Positions 45,444 through 56,288 are shown, numbered from the stretch's first letter. The stretch: 64,000 nucleotides of DNA from Pseudomonas promysalinigenes (GCF_014269025.2 NZ_CP077094.1:1736001-1800000); one strand, 5' to 3'. Notes: generated from the sequence alone by a model not told the origin. Made by a program: numbers and translations.

Positions 45444-45523
45444 TACGCTCTACGTTCGCGACCCGTTCAGGTGTAAGGCCTGGTCGGGTCTTTAGGTTTC
45501 TTGCTGGCGATCAGGCAACAAAA

Positions 45524-45549
45524 AAGCCGACCCACAAGTGGGTCGGCTT
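45524..45549 (-). terminator. Rho-independent terminator of oprI
   Basis: A 12-bp stem, AAGCCGACCCAC and GTGGGTCGGCTT, with a 2-base loop. Read on the minus strand it ends in a T-run (AAAAAA on the plus strand, 45519-45525). It also faces the end of the transpeptidase gene and may serve both. Confidence 0.88.
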
Positions 45550-45570
45550 CTGAACAATCCGTAAGGATTA

Positions 45571-45822
45571 TTACTTGCGGCTGGCTTTGTCCAGCATACG
45601 CAGAGCGCGCTCGTTGGCTTCGTCAGCGGTCTGCTGAGCCTTCTGAGCGGCAGCCATAGCGTCGTCAGCCTTACGGTAGGCTTCGTCAGCACGGGCTTGG
45701 GCGCGAGCTGCTGCGTCTTCAGTCGCAGTCAGACGAGCTTCGGTTTCTTTGGATACGCTGCTGCAACCGGTAGCCAGAACTGCGGCCAGAGCCAGAGCAG
45801 AGAATTTCAGAACGTTGTTCAT
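45571..45822 (-). CDS. oprI: Major outer membrane lipoprotein OprI
   Basis: An 83-residue Lpp-like lipoprotein: signal peptide and lipobox ([12 protein letters not shown], lipidated Cys about residue 20), then an alanine-rich heptad coiled coil ([16 protein letters not shown]...) ending DKASRK. It anchors the outer membrane to peptidoglycan and is among the most abundant Pseudomonas proteins. The start at 45822 follows AAGGGG (minus strand). The longer start at 45900 is in the untranslated leader. Confidence 0.95.
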   Translation of the reverse strand: MNNVLKFSALALAAVLATGCSSVSKETEARLTATEDAAARAQARADEAYRKADDAMAAAQKAQQTADEANERALRMLDKASRK

Positions 45823-45889
45823 CGTGTTCCCCTTCAAGGACTTTCTATTAAATAGCCATCTCTCGGAAAAGAGAAACTGGCCGGCGTAC

Positions 45890-45917
45890 ATAGTACCCAT
45901 TACTTGTAGTAAGTAAA
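45890..45917 (-). promoter_or_regulatory. Probable sigma70 promoter of oprI
   Basis: On the minus strand, TTTACT (45912-45917) and TACTAT (45890-45895) are spaced by 16 bases, about 70 bases before the oprI start. Confidence 0.45.
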
Positions 45918-46329
45918 CTGACCGAACGCAAGAACAGCAAAAAAAATGTTGCCTAGGGTGACGCCGTCAAGGTTTTCGAGCTGATTGTGAAAAAAACCTA
46001 TCGGGGCTGCAACCGGCTGTAGAGATGCAACTTTTTTGTTGAACTAGTGGTGACTTACAGTGTCACCAGGCGTCTTAAGCAGAACATCATCCGGCAGCTA
46101 TTGCGGGTTCTGTTACGCGGAGGTTCAGAGCAAACCTCTGCTACTTTTAAAGCGAACCACCTTGAGCATTTGCGCTTATGGTGCCTACTATTTGGAGTGG
46201 CCAGCTCGGACGAACCATTAGTAAATGCGTCGGGTCAAAGGCCCTAGAGGGTGGCGCTGAGGTTCCTCCGCCGGACAAGCCAACGCGGTTAAGGTTAAGG
46301 TCTGCCAGAAAGGCCTGCGAGGAGTAGTG
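45918..46329. other. Intergenic region upstream of oprI
   Basis: About 410 bases between divergent genes. No ORF with support; the 66-residue plus-strand frame from 46047 lacks a ribosome binding site. A regulatory RNA cannot be excluded, but I see no clear terminator for one. Confidence 0.35.
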
Positions 46330-46611
46330 ATGAGTGAAACGTTGACCATCCACCATGACCAGGCCGGTCATCAGTTCGAAACCAATGTGGACGGTCATCG
46401 TGCCTACCTGACGTACATGGACCTAGGCAAGCAGACGCTGGATATCTACCGCACATTCGTGCCCAATGCCTTGCGCGGTCGGGGTATTGCAGCTGCGCTG
46501 ACCGAGAAGGCTCTCGAGTACGCCGACCAGATGGGTTACACGGTGATCCCTTCCTGCTCATACGTTGAGCGTTACATGGAACGTCAGCAGCGCCATTCGA
46601 GCAAGGCATGA
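46330..46611 (+). CDS. Small GNAT-type acetyltransferase
   Basis: A 93-residue NATD1/YidJ-type acetyltransferase: TYMDLGKQTLDIYRTFVP then NALRGRGIAAALTEKALEYA, the acetyl-CoA loop, and a final beta strand VIPSCSYVERYMER. Start at 46330, with GGAG seven bases upstream. Its substrate is unknown; the family is widespread. Confidence 0.87.
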   Translation: MSETLTIHHDQAGHQFETNVDGHRAYLTYMDLGKQTLDIYRTFVPNALRGRGIAAALTEKALEYADQMGYTVIPSCSYVERYMERQQRHSSKA

Positions 46612-46618
46612 CACAACG

Positions 46619-46652
46619 AAAAAGCGGGGCCATGTCTGGCCCCGCTTTTTTT
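46619..46652. terminator. Bidirectional terminator
   Basis: AAAGCGGGGCCA and TGGCCCCGCTTT form a strong hairpin flanked by A- and T-runs. It lies between the convergent acetyltransferase and DAHP synthase genes, overlapping the end of the latter. Confidence 0.92.
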
Positions 46653-47727
46653 AGCCGCGGTTGCGCTGAGGAAGCACATCCTTGAGCTTGGCGCGCATGC
46701 TGCGCAGGGTCTTTTCAGTGGCTGCCCAATCGATGCACGCATCGGTTACCGACACACCGTACTGCAGTTCGTCGAGGTTTTTCGGGATCGACTGGCAGCC
46801 CCAGTTCAGATGGCTCTCGACCATCAGGCCGATGATCGACTGGTTGCCTTCGAGAATCTGATTGGCGACGTTTTCCATCACCAGCGGCTGCAGAGCCGGG
46901 TCCTTGTTGGAGTTGGCGTGGCTGCAGTCGACCATGATGTTGGCCTTGATCTTGGCCTTGGCCAAATCCTGTTCGCAGAGGGCGACGCTGACCGAGTCGT
47001 AGTTTGGTTTGCCATTACCGCCGCGCAGTACCACATGGCCATACGGATTGCCCTTGGTGGTGACGATAGAGACGCCACCTTCCTGGTTGATGCCAAGGAA
47101 ACGGTGCGGCTTGGACACCGACTGCAGGGCGTTGATGGCGACTGTCAGGCCACCATCGGTACCGTTTTTGAAACCGACGGCCGAGGACAGCCCGGAGGCC
47201 ATTTCGCGGTGAGTCTGCGATTCTGTGGTGCGAGCGCCGATAGCCGACCAGCTGATTAGGTCCTGCAGATACTGCGGGGAGATGGGGTCGAGCGCTTCCG
47301 TTGCGGTCGGCAGGCCCATTTCGGCTAGGTCCAGCAGCAGCTGGCGGCCGATATGCAACCCGTCCTGGATCTTGAACGAGTCATCCAGGTAAGGGTCGTT
47401 GATCAGGCCCTTCCAGCCCACAGTGGTGCGCGGCTTTTCAAAATACACCCGCATGACCAGGTACAGCGTATCGGACAGCTCCTCGGCCAACACCTTCAGG
47501 CGCTCGGCGTATTCATGGGCGGCCTTGATGTCATGGATGGAGCAGGGGCCGACCACCACGAACAGGCGATGGTCCTTGCCGTCGAGTATGTTGCGCACCA
47601 CTTCGCGGCCCGCAGTCACGGTCTGCAAAGCCTTGGCGCTGAGGGGGATTTCCTTCTTGAGCTGATCGGGGGTGATCAAGGTCTCGTTGGAGGCAACGTT
47701 AAGGTCGTCGATCGGTAAATCAGCCAT
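46651..47727 (-). CDS. 3-deoxy-7-phosphoheptulonate (DAHP) synthase, class I
   Basis: A 358-residue AroF/G/H-type enzyme joining phosphoenolpyruvate and erythrose 4-phosphate, the first step of aromatic amino acid synthesis. Visible family sequence: VVVGPCSIHDIKAA (about residue 58), MRVYFEKPRTT (about 90), GARTTESQ (about 160), GFKNGTDG (about 180) and VDCSHANSNKD (about 265). The metal ligands Cys, His, Glu and Asp are in place. Start at 47727 (MADLPIDDLNVAS). Which amino acid inhibits it cannot be read from the sequence. Confidence 0.93.
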   Translation of the reverse strand: MADLPIDDLNVASNETLITPDQLKKEIPLSAKALQTVTAGREVVRNILDGKDHRLFVVVGPCSIHDIKAAHEYAERLKVLAEELSDTLYLVMRVYFEKPRTTVGWKGLINDPYLDDSFKIQDGLHIGRQLLLDLAEMGLPTATEALDPISPQYLQDLISWSAIGARTTESQTHREMASGLSSAVGFKNGTDGGLTVAINALQSVSKPHRFLGINQEGGVSIVTTKGNPYGHVVLRGGNGKPNYDSVSVALCEQDLAKAKIKANIMVDCSHANSNKDPALQPLVMENVANQILEGNQSIIGLMVESHLNWGCQSIPKNLDELQYGVSVTDACIDWAATEKTLRSMRAKLKDVLPQRNRG

Positions 47728-47928
47728 CGTGTTACTCGTCAGGTCACGGGTGCCGGCCGCCAGCAATCCCCGTGCGGCCCAGCAGCAATAATGTTCGCAG
47801 CGGGGAGCCGAACCTTAGCGCGTTACAGAGGGCGCGACAATGGGATTTGGCAGGGCAAGCCGTGCTTGTGTGTGCCAGGCGACCTGAGAAGGTGTAAAAA
47901 AGCGCATCAACCCGTCCTGGAGAATCAC

Positions 47929-48876
47929 ATGGCTGCTCGCAACCTTCGTATCGGTATCATTGGCAGCGGTGCCATTGGTGGCTTCTATGGTCTGATGCTT
48001 GCCCGCGCCGGGTTCGATGTGCATTTCTTGTTGCGCAGCGAATATGAGGTGGTGCGCGAGCAGGGCCTCAAGCTCGAACACGCCGAGCTTGGCAGCTTGC
48101 ACATGCCAGTCAAGGCCTATGCTCGCGCTGCCGACATGCCACCCTGTGATTGGCTGTTGGTCGGTGCCAAGGCTACCAGTGGTGCCGGGCTCGCGGCGCT
48201 GATCGAACAGGCAGCCGCTGCCGATGCCAGGGTGGTGGTGCTGCAGAATGGCTTGGGTGTTGAAGACCTATTGAGGGCCAGCCTGCCTGGCAATTTGCAC
48301 TTATTGGGTGGCCTATGTTTCATCTGCGTCAATCGCCAAGCCCCGGGGATTATTCGTCACCAGGCGTTGGGTGCTGTCAACCTTGGTTATCACAGCGGGC
48401 CGGCCAATGATGGCGGCGCGGCGATAGTCGAAGCCGGCGCCGGGCTGTTCCGGGCGGCGGGCATCGATTCTCAGGCCATGGCTGACCTGGGCCAAGCACG
48501 TTGGCAAAAGCTGGTATGGAACGTGCCCTATAACGGCCTTTCGGTGTTGCTCGGCGCCAGCACTCAGCAGCTGATGGCCGATGCCGACAGTCGCGAGTTG
48601 ATCAAGTCATTGATGGCTGAAGTGGTGCAGGGGGCGGCGGCGTGCGGGTATGAGCTTCCAGAAGGTTATGCCGAGCAATTGCTGCTGATGACCGAGCGGA
48701 TGCCCGATTACTGGCCGAGCATGTACCACGATCATGTTCAGCGCCGCCCGCTGGAGCTGGATGCAATCTATGCCGAGCCTTTGGCTCGCGCGCAGGCGGC
48801 TGGGTGCAGCCTTGCGCGCATTCAGATGCTTCACCGGGCCCTGACCTTCATCGATCGGGCCAATCGTTCGTGCTGA
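47929..48876 (+). CDS. Ketopantoate reductase family protein (PanE-like)
   Basis: A 315-residue NADPH-dependent reductase. The N-terminal Rossmann motif is GIIGSGAIGGFYG (about residue 9). Further PanE features are LVGAKAT, VVLQNGLGVED (about 105) and the C-terminal helical domain with KLVWNVPYNGLSVLLG. It may convert ketopantoate to pantoate or act on another 2-ketoacid; pseudomonads often have several paralogues. The ATG at 47929 follows TGGAG. Confidence 0.87.
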   Translation: MAARNLRIGIIGSGAIGGFYGLMLARAGFDVHFLLRSEYEVVREQGLKLEHAELGSLHMPVKAYARAADMPPCDWLLVGAKATSGAGLAALIEQAAAADARVVVLQNGLGVEDLLRASLPGNLHLLGGLCFICVNRQAPGIIRHQALGAVNLGYHSGPANDGGAAIVEAGAGLFRAAGIDSQAMADLGQARWQKLVWNVPYNGLSVLLGASTQQLMADADSRELIKSLMAEVVQGAAACGYELPEGYAEQLLLMTERMPDYWPSMYHDHVQRRPLELDAIYAEPLARAQAAGCSLARIQMLHRALTFIDRANRSC

Positions 48877-48979
48877 TGCGCAGCAGGCCGCAGCGCCACC
48901 ACGCAGGATGGCAGAGCGCAGGGCCGGGGCGCTGCTAAGCTGAATCTTGCTCTGCCGCAACGGCAGTCGAGGAGGTCGA

Positions 48980-49477
48980 ATGATCCGCTCCATGCTGTAC
49001 GCCACTGACCTCGGTGTCTACGCCCCTTTTGTCATGCAGCACGCCCTGACCTTGGCTCGCGCCTTCGGTGCAGAGCTTTATGTGATTCACGCGGTGGAGC
49101 CCATGGGCCAGTTCGCCGAATCCTTGCTGCAAAGCTACCTTGATGAACAGACGCTCGATGCATTGCACAGCGAGGGTGTCAACACGGTGATGGCTAACAT
49201 CGAACAGCGGGTCCTTGAAAACTTTCGTGACGAATTGGGCGAGGACGCAGATTTGGCGTTGATCAAGGCAGTGCGCGTGCGTCAGGGTGACCCGGCGCAG
49301 GTCATTCTTGAGCAGGCGCAGCGACTGAGCGTCGATTTGCTGATCTTCGGCAGCCACAGTGCCGGGGCCGGTGTGGATGTGCCGATCGGTCGCACGGCGG
49401 TGCGCCTGCTCCAGTTATCACCAGTACCGGCCTACATGGTGCCGTTATCCCAACACCTTGGGCGTAGGAAATTGTGA
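48980..49477 (+). CDS. Universal stress protein (UspA family)
   Basis: A 165-residue Usp fold. The N-terminal strand MLYATDLGVYAPFVMQHAL and the C-terminal LIFGSHSAGAGVDVPIGRTA carry the family's G-2x-G-9x-G(S/T)-like ATP-binding region. Start at 48980, behind GAGGAGG. Role in stress survival is general to the family; the ligand state is not certain. Confidence 0.88.
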   Translation: MIRSMLYATDLGVYAPFVMQHALTLARAFGAELYVIHAVEPMGQFAESLLQSYLDEQTLDALHSEGVNTVMANIEQRVLENFRDELGEDADLALIKAVRVRQGDPAQVILEQAQRLSVDLLIFGSHSAGAGVDVPIGRTAVRLLQLSPVPAYMVPLSQHLGRRKL

Positions 49478-49546
49478 AGCAAACGGTCGGATGATTCCGT
49501 GGCGCGTGTAACAAAATAGTTCTAGTTTTATTTCGATAACCACTAA

Positions 49547-50581
<1,035 letters not shown>

Positions 50582-50716
50582 TTGGAGGCTCTCAGCGCAG
50601 CTGATCTTGATTGCGTGTGGGCGGTTTTAGGCGCGAAGAAGCCAGCGCAAGGCCATGAGGCAGTTGCTCCCGCGGTGGCTTCTCAGGCTTCAGACGAGCC
50701 CGCTGGCCTTTGCCGT

Positions 50717-51451
50717 CTATGCCTTGCTGATCAAATTGCCTGCGTGCAGCCCGCACTCTTTTTGAGTTGACTCTTCCCACCACCAGCGGCCTTCGCGTTC
50801 GTGCTGGTTTGGCAGAACCGGACGCGTGCAAGGCTCGCAGCCGATGCTGATGAACCCACGTTCGTGCAGGCTGTTGTAGGGCAGCTCCAGCATGCGGATG
50901 TAGCCCCATACCTCTTCACTGGTCATCTGCGCCAGAGGGTTGAATTTGTACAGGGTGCGCTCGGGCGTGGAGAAGGCGCTGTCGACTTCCAGAGCAGCCA
51001 CCTGGCTACGGGTGCCTGGGCTCTGATCGCGGCGCTGGCCGGTGGCCCAGGCGCTGACGGTCGCGAGCTTGCGCCGCAAGGGTTCGATCTTGCGGATACC
51101 ACAGCACTCGCCGTGGCCGTCCTTGTAGAAGCTGAACAGACCTTTTTCTTTCACGAACGGATCGAGCTTGGCGCGATCCGGGCTCAGGATTTCGATCGGT
51201 AGGTTGTAATGCTCGCGCACTTGGTCGATGAAGCGGTAGGTTTCAGGGTGCAGGCGGCCCGTGTCCAGGCTGAAGACCTTGACTTGTTTGTTCAGCTTCC
51301 AGGCCATGTCGACCAGCACCACGTCCTCGGCGCCGCTGAAGGAAATCCACAGGTCATCACCAAAGTGCTCGAAAGCGAGCTTGAGGATGTCTTGCGGGGA
51401 CTTGTTGGCATAGGTCGCGGCCAGGGCGGCGACGTCGAAAGGTTGGCTCAT
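50717..51451 (-). CDS. cysH: Assimilatory APS/PAPS reductase CysH
   Basis: A 244-residue PP-loop reductase: [14 protein letters not shown] (about residue 38), [10 protein letters not shown] (about 62), the [10 protein letters not shown] pair (about 138), and GCEPCTRP (about 208). The extra CC...CxxC cysteines indicate the [4Fe-4S] form that reduces APS directly, as is usual in Pseudomonas. It produces sulfite for cysteine synthesis. The start at 51451 is a clean ATG. Confidence 0.95.
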   Translation of the reverse strand: MSQPFDVAALAATYANKSPQDILKLAFEHFGDDLWISFSGAEDVVLVDMAWKLNKQVKVFSLDTGRLHPETYRFIDQVREHYNLPIEILSPDRAKLDPFVKEKGLFSFYKDGHGECCGIRKIEPLRRKLATVSAWATGQRRDQSPGTRSQVAALEVDSAFSTPERTLYKFNPLAQMTSEEVWGYIRMLELPYNSLHERGFISIGCEPCTRPVLPNQHEREGRWWWEESTQKECGLHAGNLISKA

Positions 51452-51541
51452 CAGGCGGTTTCCATCTTGGCTGTGGCGCTGTGCGCTCGTAGTGGGGTGA
51501 TGGTAACAAAAAATGACGTGCCAGACGCCTGGCCCTTGGCC

Positions 51542-52885
51542 TCAGAGGCTTTGTAGCGTCTGCATCAGTACCCGCACCTTAGCGATAGACTCTTCGTATT
51601 CGGCCTGCCAGTCGGAATCGGCCACCACCGCGCCGCCGCCCCAGCAACTGGCCTGGCCATCCTTGATCAGCAGGCTACGGATGGCGATGGAGCTGTCCAT
51701 CTCACCCCGTACGTCTACATACAGCAACGAGCCACAGTACAGCGCACGGCGGGTGGGCTCCAGCTCGTCGATGATCTGCATGGCGCGGATCTTCGGTGCG
51801 CCGGTTATCGAGCCGCCGGGGAAGCTGTCGCCAATCAGGTCCAGGGCGTCTTTGTCGCAGGCCAGCTGGCCAGTGATGCTGCTGACCAAGTGGTGCACGT
51901 TGGGGTAGCTTTCCAGGCTGAACAGCTCTGGCACCTTTACTGAGCCGATCTCGCAGGTACGCCCCAAATCGTTGCGCAACAGGTCGACGATCATCAGGTT
52001 CTCTGAGCGGTCTTTTGGGCTTTGGCGCAGCTCCTGGGCATTGCGTGCGTCCTCGGCGGGGTCGGCCGAGCGGGGCCGTGTGCCCTTGATGGGGCGGGTT
52101 TCCACCTGGCGTTGGCTGACGCGGATGAAACGCTCGGGTGAAAAACTCAGCAGGGCGCTGCCGTCAGCCAGTTGCTGATAGCCGGAAAATGGTGTCGGGC
52201 AAGCCTTGCGCAGCGCCTGATAAGCGCGCCAGGGGTCGCCTTGGCAGGGGGCGCGAAAACGTTGGGTGAGGTTGATCTGGTAACAGTCGCCGGCCTGTAT
52301 GTAGCGTTGCACCTGGTCGAAGGCCGCTTTGTATTGGGCAGGTTGCAGGTCGCCTTGCATGGCGGCGAGCAAGCGGAAGTCACCGCCAGGCGCCGGAGCT
52401 GCAGCTTCGAACAGGCAGATCAGCCGTTCCCGTTCAGCTTTGGCCAGGCTTGGGTGGAACACCAGTTGACTGGTGCCCATCTGGTGATCGCTGACCATGG
52501 CCCAGGCGTACAGGCCCAGTTGCGCGTCGGGCAGCTCAAGGTCGTCGGCCGCGAGGCTGGGCAGGTGCTCCAGCCGGCGACCGAAGTCGTAGCTCAGGTA
52601 GCCGATCAAGCCGCCTGCGAAGGGTAGCTGGAGGCCTTCGGGCAACGTGGCATCGCCTAGCTGGGCAAGGCTGTTGCGCAAACGCTCGAGAAACTCGCGG
52701 CCATGCTCGCTGGGTTGAGCTTGCAGCTGCTGTACGGGCCAGGCGCTTAGCAGGTCGAAACGGCCACGCTCGGCACCGGGGCGCGCACTGTCAAGCAGTA
52801 CCGCGCCGGGGGCCTCGCGCAAGGGGGCGAAGTAGGCGGCCGGGTCGGGCTGGTAGGGTAGGGGGTGAAGCGTACAGGTCGGCAT
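51542..52885 (-). CDS. pabB: Aminodeoxychorismate synthase component I (PabB)
   Basis: A 447-residue chorismate-utilising enzyme that makes 4-amino-4-deoxychorismate for folate. The PIKGTRPRS motif (about residue 266) has the lysine that distinguishes PabB from TrpE. Also present are SENLMIVDLLRNDLGR (about 290) and GSITGAPKIRAM (about 355). Start at 52885 (MPTCTLHPLPYQ) preferred. It stands alone between cysH and the peptide-modification operon. Confidence 0.93.
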   Translation of the reverse strand: MPTCTLHPLPYQPDPAAYFAPLREAPGAVLLDSARPGAERGRFDLLSAWPVQQLQAQPSEHGREFLERLRNSLAQLGDATLPEGLQLPFAGGLIGYLSYDFGRRLEHLPSLAADDLELPDAQLGLYAWAMVSDHQMGTSQLVFHPSLAKAERERLICLFEAAAPAPGGDFRLLAAMQGDLQPAQYKAAFDQVQRYIQAGDCYQINLTQRFRAPCQGDPWRAYQALRKACPTPFSGYQQLADGSALLSFSPERFIRVSQRQVETRPIKGTRPRSADPAEDARNAQELRQSPKDRSENLMIVDLLRNDLGRTCEIGSVKVPELFSLESYPNVHHLVSSITGQLACDKDALDLIGDSFPGGSITGAPKIRAMQIIDELEPTRRALYCGSLLYVDVRGEMDSSIAIRSLLIKDGQASCWGGGAVVADSDWQAEYEESIAKVRVLMQTLQSL

Positions 52886-53004
52886 CAGTGTGGGCGGCGA
52901 TGACAAAAGCGAGGCGGCGATTGTAGACCTGTGTAGGGAACGCGCCTAGCTTTGGGGCGACATAAAACAGCCTGTTTGAGCAAGGGCCGCTTTGCGGCCC
53001 CGAC

Positions 53005-53985
53005 TTACCGCGGATGCACGTGCCCGAACAGGTTCTGCGCCACCCGCACCCGCTCATCGGGCGTCTCGACGATACCGTCTTTGGCCAGTGCTTCGATGTG
53101 CGCTTCGATCGCATGGGTGCGTTGAGTCAGGCCAGTGTCGTTGGCGATTTGTATGTTCAGGCCAGGGCGTGCGTTGAGCTCGAGAATCAGCGGCCCTTTG
53201 TCTTGGTCCAAAACCATGTCCACACCGATATAGCCCAACCCGCACAGTTCATAGCAGCCAGCGGCCAGTTTCATGAACCCATCCCAGTTCGGCAGTTGTA
53301 CGCCGTCCACCGCGTTGGTGGTGTCCGGGTGCTTGCTGATGATGTTGTTCAGCCAGGTGCCTCGCAGGGTCACGCCAGTGGCCAGGTCCACGCCGACGCC
53401 GATGGCGCCCTGATGCAGGTTGGCCTTACCGCCGGACTGGCGCGTGGGTAGCCGCAGCATGGCCATGACCGGGTAACCCATCAGCACGATAATGCGGATG
53501 TCCGGCACGCCTTCGTAGCTGATGCTCTTGAAGATCTGGTCGGGCGTTACCCGGTACTCGATCAGCGCGCGGTCACGATGGCCGCCCAGCGAGTAAAGGC
53601 CGGTGAGGATGCTCGATACCTGGTGTTCGATTTCTTCATGGCTGATGATCCTGCCCGAGACGGTGCGGTAGCGGTCCTCGAAGCGGTCGGCAATCACCAG
53701 AATGCCGTCGCCGCCAGCACCTTGCGCCGGCTTGATGACGAAATCGCTGCGCCCACCAATGATCTCGTGAAGCTTGTCGATCTGCTTCTCGGTTTCGATG
53801 ATGCCGTACATTTCCGGCACGTGGATGCCGGCAGCCAGGGCCCGCTCCTTGGTGATGATCTTGTCGTCGACAATCGGGTAGAGGCTGCGCTTGTTGTACT
53901 TCAGTACATAGTCCGCGTTACGCCGGTTGATACCCATGATGCCCCGGGCCTCCAGGGCTTTCCATGTCTTGATCAAGCCAAACAT
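53005..53985 (-). CDS. Alpha-L-glutamate ligase-like ATP-grasp protein
   Basis: A 326-residue RimK-related ATP-grasp ligase: FVIKPAQGAGGDGILVI (about residue 83), ALIEYRVTPDQIF, and the metal-binding LILELNARPGLNIQI (about 265). It would ligate an amino acid to a protein or peptide acceptor. Its ATG overlaps the transglutaminase gene's stop region (53985). This three-gene set recurs in Pseudomonas and other Gammaproteobacteria; its substrate is unknown. Confidence 0.87.
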   Translation of the reverse strand: MFGLIKTWKALEARGIMGINRRNADYVLKYNKRSLYPIVDDKIITKERALAAGIHVPEMYGIIETEKQIDKLHEIIGGRSDFVIKPAQGAGGDGILVIADRFEDRYRTVSGRIISHEEIEHQVSSILTGLYSLGGHRDRALIEYRVTPDQIFKSISYEGVPDIRIIVLMGYPVMAMLRLPTRQSGGKANLHQGAIGVGVDLATGVTLRGTWLNNIISKHPDTTNAVDGVQLPNWDGFMKLAAGCYELCGLGYIGVDMVLDQDKGPLILELNARPGLNIQIANDTGLTQRTHAIEAHIEALAKDGIVETPDERVRVAQNLFGHVHPR

Positions 53986-55520
53986 CAGTGGTCAGCCTTG
54001 TTCAGGAATGCCTTGAAACGCACGAGCTCGGTCAGGCGGTAGCCGCGGTAGCGACCCATCGCCAGCATGAAGCCCACCAGAATCAGCAGCACAGCGGGGA
54101 AGGTGAAGACGAAGTACACCAGCTCCGGCACCATCATCAGCAGGTGTGCCAGGGACGCTGCAAACAGCGTGCCGATCGCCACTTTCATGGCATGGCCAGC
54201 GCCGCGTTCTTCCCAGGTGATCGACAGGCGTTCGATGGTCATGGTCAAAATCACCATCGGGAACAGCGCCACCGACAGGCCGCGCTCAAGGCCCAGCTTA
54301 TGGCTGAACAGGCTGATGGCAGCGATCAGTACCACCACGAACGTCAGTACCACCGAAAGGCGCGGTAGCATCTGCAGCTTCAGGTGTTCCAGGTAAGAGC
54401 GCAGCGACAAGCCCAGCGCCGTGATGACCGTGAACAGCACGATGCCGAAGCCCAGCTGGGTTTCGCGGAAGGCCAGCGCGATCAGCACCGGCGTGAAGGT
54501 TCCCAGGGTCTGGATGCCGATCAGGTTGCGCAAGATCAGAATGACCAGTACGCCAATCGGGATCATCACCATGATCATGAAGGTTTGCTGAGTTTGCAGC
54601 GGTAGGCCGTACAGAGAGTATTCCAGGAAGTCCGCGTCGGTGTTCTCGTCGGTCAGCTTGGCCAGGCGGATGGCATTCATCTCGCTGTTGTTCATGGTGA
54701 AGGTGACGTTGGCTTTCTTGCCGCCATCGACGGTGATCAGGTTGTCGTCACCGGTCCACCACAGCAGGCGGTCGGACGGCAGGCCCTGCTCGCCGGTATC
54801 CGGGTTGAAGTACAGCCAGTCGTTACCATTGAAGCTGCGCAGCCACAGCTCAGGCGTTTGCGGTGTATCGGCGATCAGGCGGATGGTGTGGACTTTTTCC
54901 ATCGGCACATGGGCGATCGACAGCAGCAAGTCGATGACCTGGGCCTTTTTCATTGGCGAGGTGTCGCCGCCAAGTAGCAGCTTGACGTTGTCGTCGTTGA
55001 GGTTGTTGACACGCTTGATGGTTTCGCTGACGAAGGTTTCGACGTCGGCCGAATGCTGGCGGATCGGGGCCATCAAGGCTTCGGCGGCGATCTTTTCCGG
55101 GCCATCGATGGCCAGGCTGTCGCGGAAAGTAGGCCCTTTGATCGTGGCTTTTTCGCTGCTGTAGCGCTTGGTCAGCACCAAGCGGTAGTACAGCGTCTGA
55201 TTGCCACTGACGCGCCGCGCCGACCAAGTCACCTTGCGGTTGCCGTCGACGCGATTGATGCTCACGCCGTAGTTGTTGGAGATGAAGCTCTCATTGAGGC
55301 TGACGTAGTCACGGTTCAAAGGCGGTACGAACATCTGGATCTTGACCGGGTCTTTGGCGCTGGCGACGAACTCAACCTTGGCGTCGATGTTCCACAAGTC
55401 GTCAGTTTCGTCTTCGGTCACTGGAATGCCGAGCACGAATATCTGATAGGCCGTGACCGCAACGCCGAGCAACACCAGTACGGTGATCAGGACTTTCAGA
55501 TGGAGGGTAAGAGAGCGCAT
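53985..55520 (-). CDS. Inactive transglutaminase fused to 7TM domain
   Basis: A 511-residue membrane protein. A signal-anchor helix (VLITVLVLLGVAVTAYQIF) is followed by a periplasmic transglutaminase-like domain without the catalytic cysteine (about 60-290). Seven transmembrane helices follow (from FMIMVMIPIGVLVILIL, about 317, to FPAVLLILVGFMLAMG). This is the inactive transglutaminase-7TM family found with ATP-grasp ligases. It probably presents a peptide substrate at the membrane; this is inference. Confidence 0.87.
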   Translation of the reverse strand: MRSLTLHLKVLITVLVLLGVAVTAYQIFVLGIPVTEDETDDLWNIDAKVEFVASAKDPVKIQMFVPPLNRDYVSLNESFISNNYGVSINRVDGNRKVTWSARRVSGNQTLYYRLVLTKRYSSEKATIKGPTFRDSLAIDGPEKIAAEALMAPIRQHSADVETFVSETIKRVNNLNDDNVKLLLGGDTSPMKKAQVIDLLLSIAHVPMEKVHTIRLIADTPQTPELWLRSFNGNDWLYFNPDTGEQGLPSDRLLWWTGDDNLITVDGGKKANVTFTMNNSEMNAIRLAKLTDENTDADFLEYSLYGLPLQTQQTFMIMVMIPIGVLVILILRNLIGIQTLGTFTPVLIALAFRETQLGFGIVLFTVITALGLSLRSYLEHLKLQMLPRLSVVLTFVVVLIAAISLFSHKLGLERGLSVALFPMVILTMTIERLSITWEERGAGHAMKVAIGTLFAASLAHLLMMVPELVYFVFTFPAVLLILVGFMLAMGRYRGYRLTELVRFKAFLNKADH

Positions 55521-55525
55521 CGGAA

Positions 55526-56062
55526 TTACTCTGCTTTGGGAGCGTCTTTGGCACAGGCAGGTTTGCCGGCCGCGTATTTAAGGCTAGGGTCGACCAGGGC
55601 GTCGAAGTGCTTGAGCGCCTCGGAGCCGATCAGCAGCGGGAACTGGAAAGCGCTACGGTCGGTGAGGTTGACTTCGATGGTGCGCCGGGCCTGGCCCATG
55701 CAAATTTCAAGTTCGATCACTGGGCGAGCCGTGTACGCCTTGCCGGATTCTGCATCATAGTCGCCGGCGCGGCGTTTGATCTTGCTGACACGCGCCAAGG
55801 GGCGCTCGATGGGATGCGAGTGGGCGGCATCGATGGCCAGATAGAAGCGTACCCAGCTCTCACCATTGCGCTTGAAGCGCTTGATGTCGCGGGCGCTGAG
55901 CGACGCGGTCTTGGCTCCGGTGTCGAGCTTGGCGGCTACTTCCAAGTCCAGATCGCCGAGCCGTGCATATTCGTTCAAACCATAAACGGTCTTGCCCGCG
56001 GCCTGGCCATAGGCCGGCAGCAAGGTGAGGCATAACAACAATAATACGGGTGTGAGTCTCAT
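55526..56062 (-). CDS. Retropepsin-like aspartic protease (DUF, RimB-like)
   Basis: A 178-residue secreted protein with a signal peptide (VLLLLCLTLLPAYGQAAG). It has a retropepsin-type motif AAKLDTGAKTASLSA (about residue 44), then RRTIEVNLTDR and FPLLIGSEAL. It is the first gene of the operon with the transglutaminase-7TM and ATP-grasp genes, and its likely job is peptide trimming. Start at 56062 chosen over 56140 by the signal peptide. Confidence 0.85.
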   Translation of the reverse strand: MRLTPVLLLLCLTLLPAYGQAAGKTVYGLNEYARLGDLDLEVAAKLDTGAKTASLSARDIKRFKRNGESWVRFYLAIDAAHSHPIERPLARVSKIKRRAGDYDAESGKAYTARPVIELEICMGQARRTIEVNLTDRSAFQFPLLIGSEALKHFDALVDPSLKYAAGKPACAKDAPKAE

Positions 56063-56276
56063 AATCCTGGCGCGGTGTTGAGCTGTGCAGAGTTCGGGGC
56101 AGAGGGGACTGGCGACGGCTGCGCAAGCTTCCTCGTTCATCTGTCAACAACATGAATTGATGACAAGCGCACTATCCATGCTCCATTGAAGGCGCGGCAT
56201 TCTACCATGCCGGCGTCTTGACGCCAGCGTGCCGCGATCTGACAACGCTATGGATGGGTAAGTTCTGCATTAGACG

Positions 56277-56288
56277 ATTGTCGACAAT
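56277..56288. promoter_or_regulatory. Operator candidate 1 of the prp regulator
   Basis: A perfect palindrome ATTGTCGACAAT, just upstream of the promoter. TGTCGACAATAT (56279-56290) recurs at 56352-56363. Confidence 0.62.
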
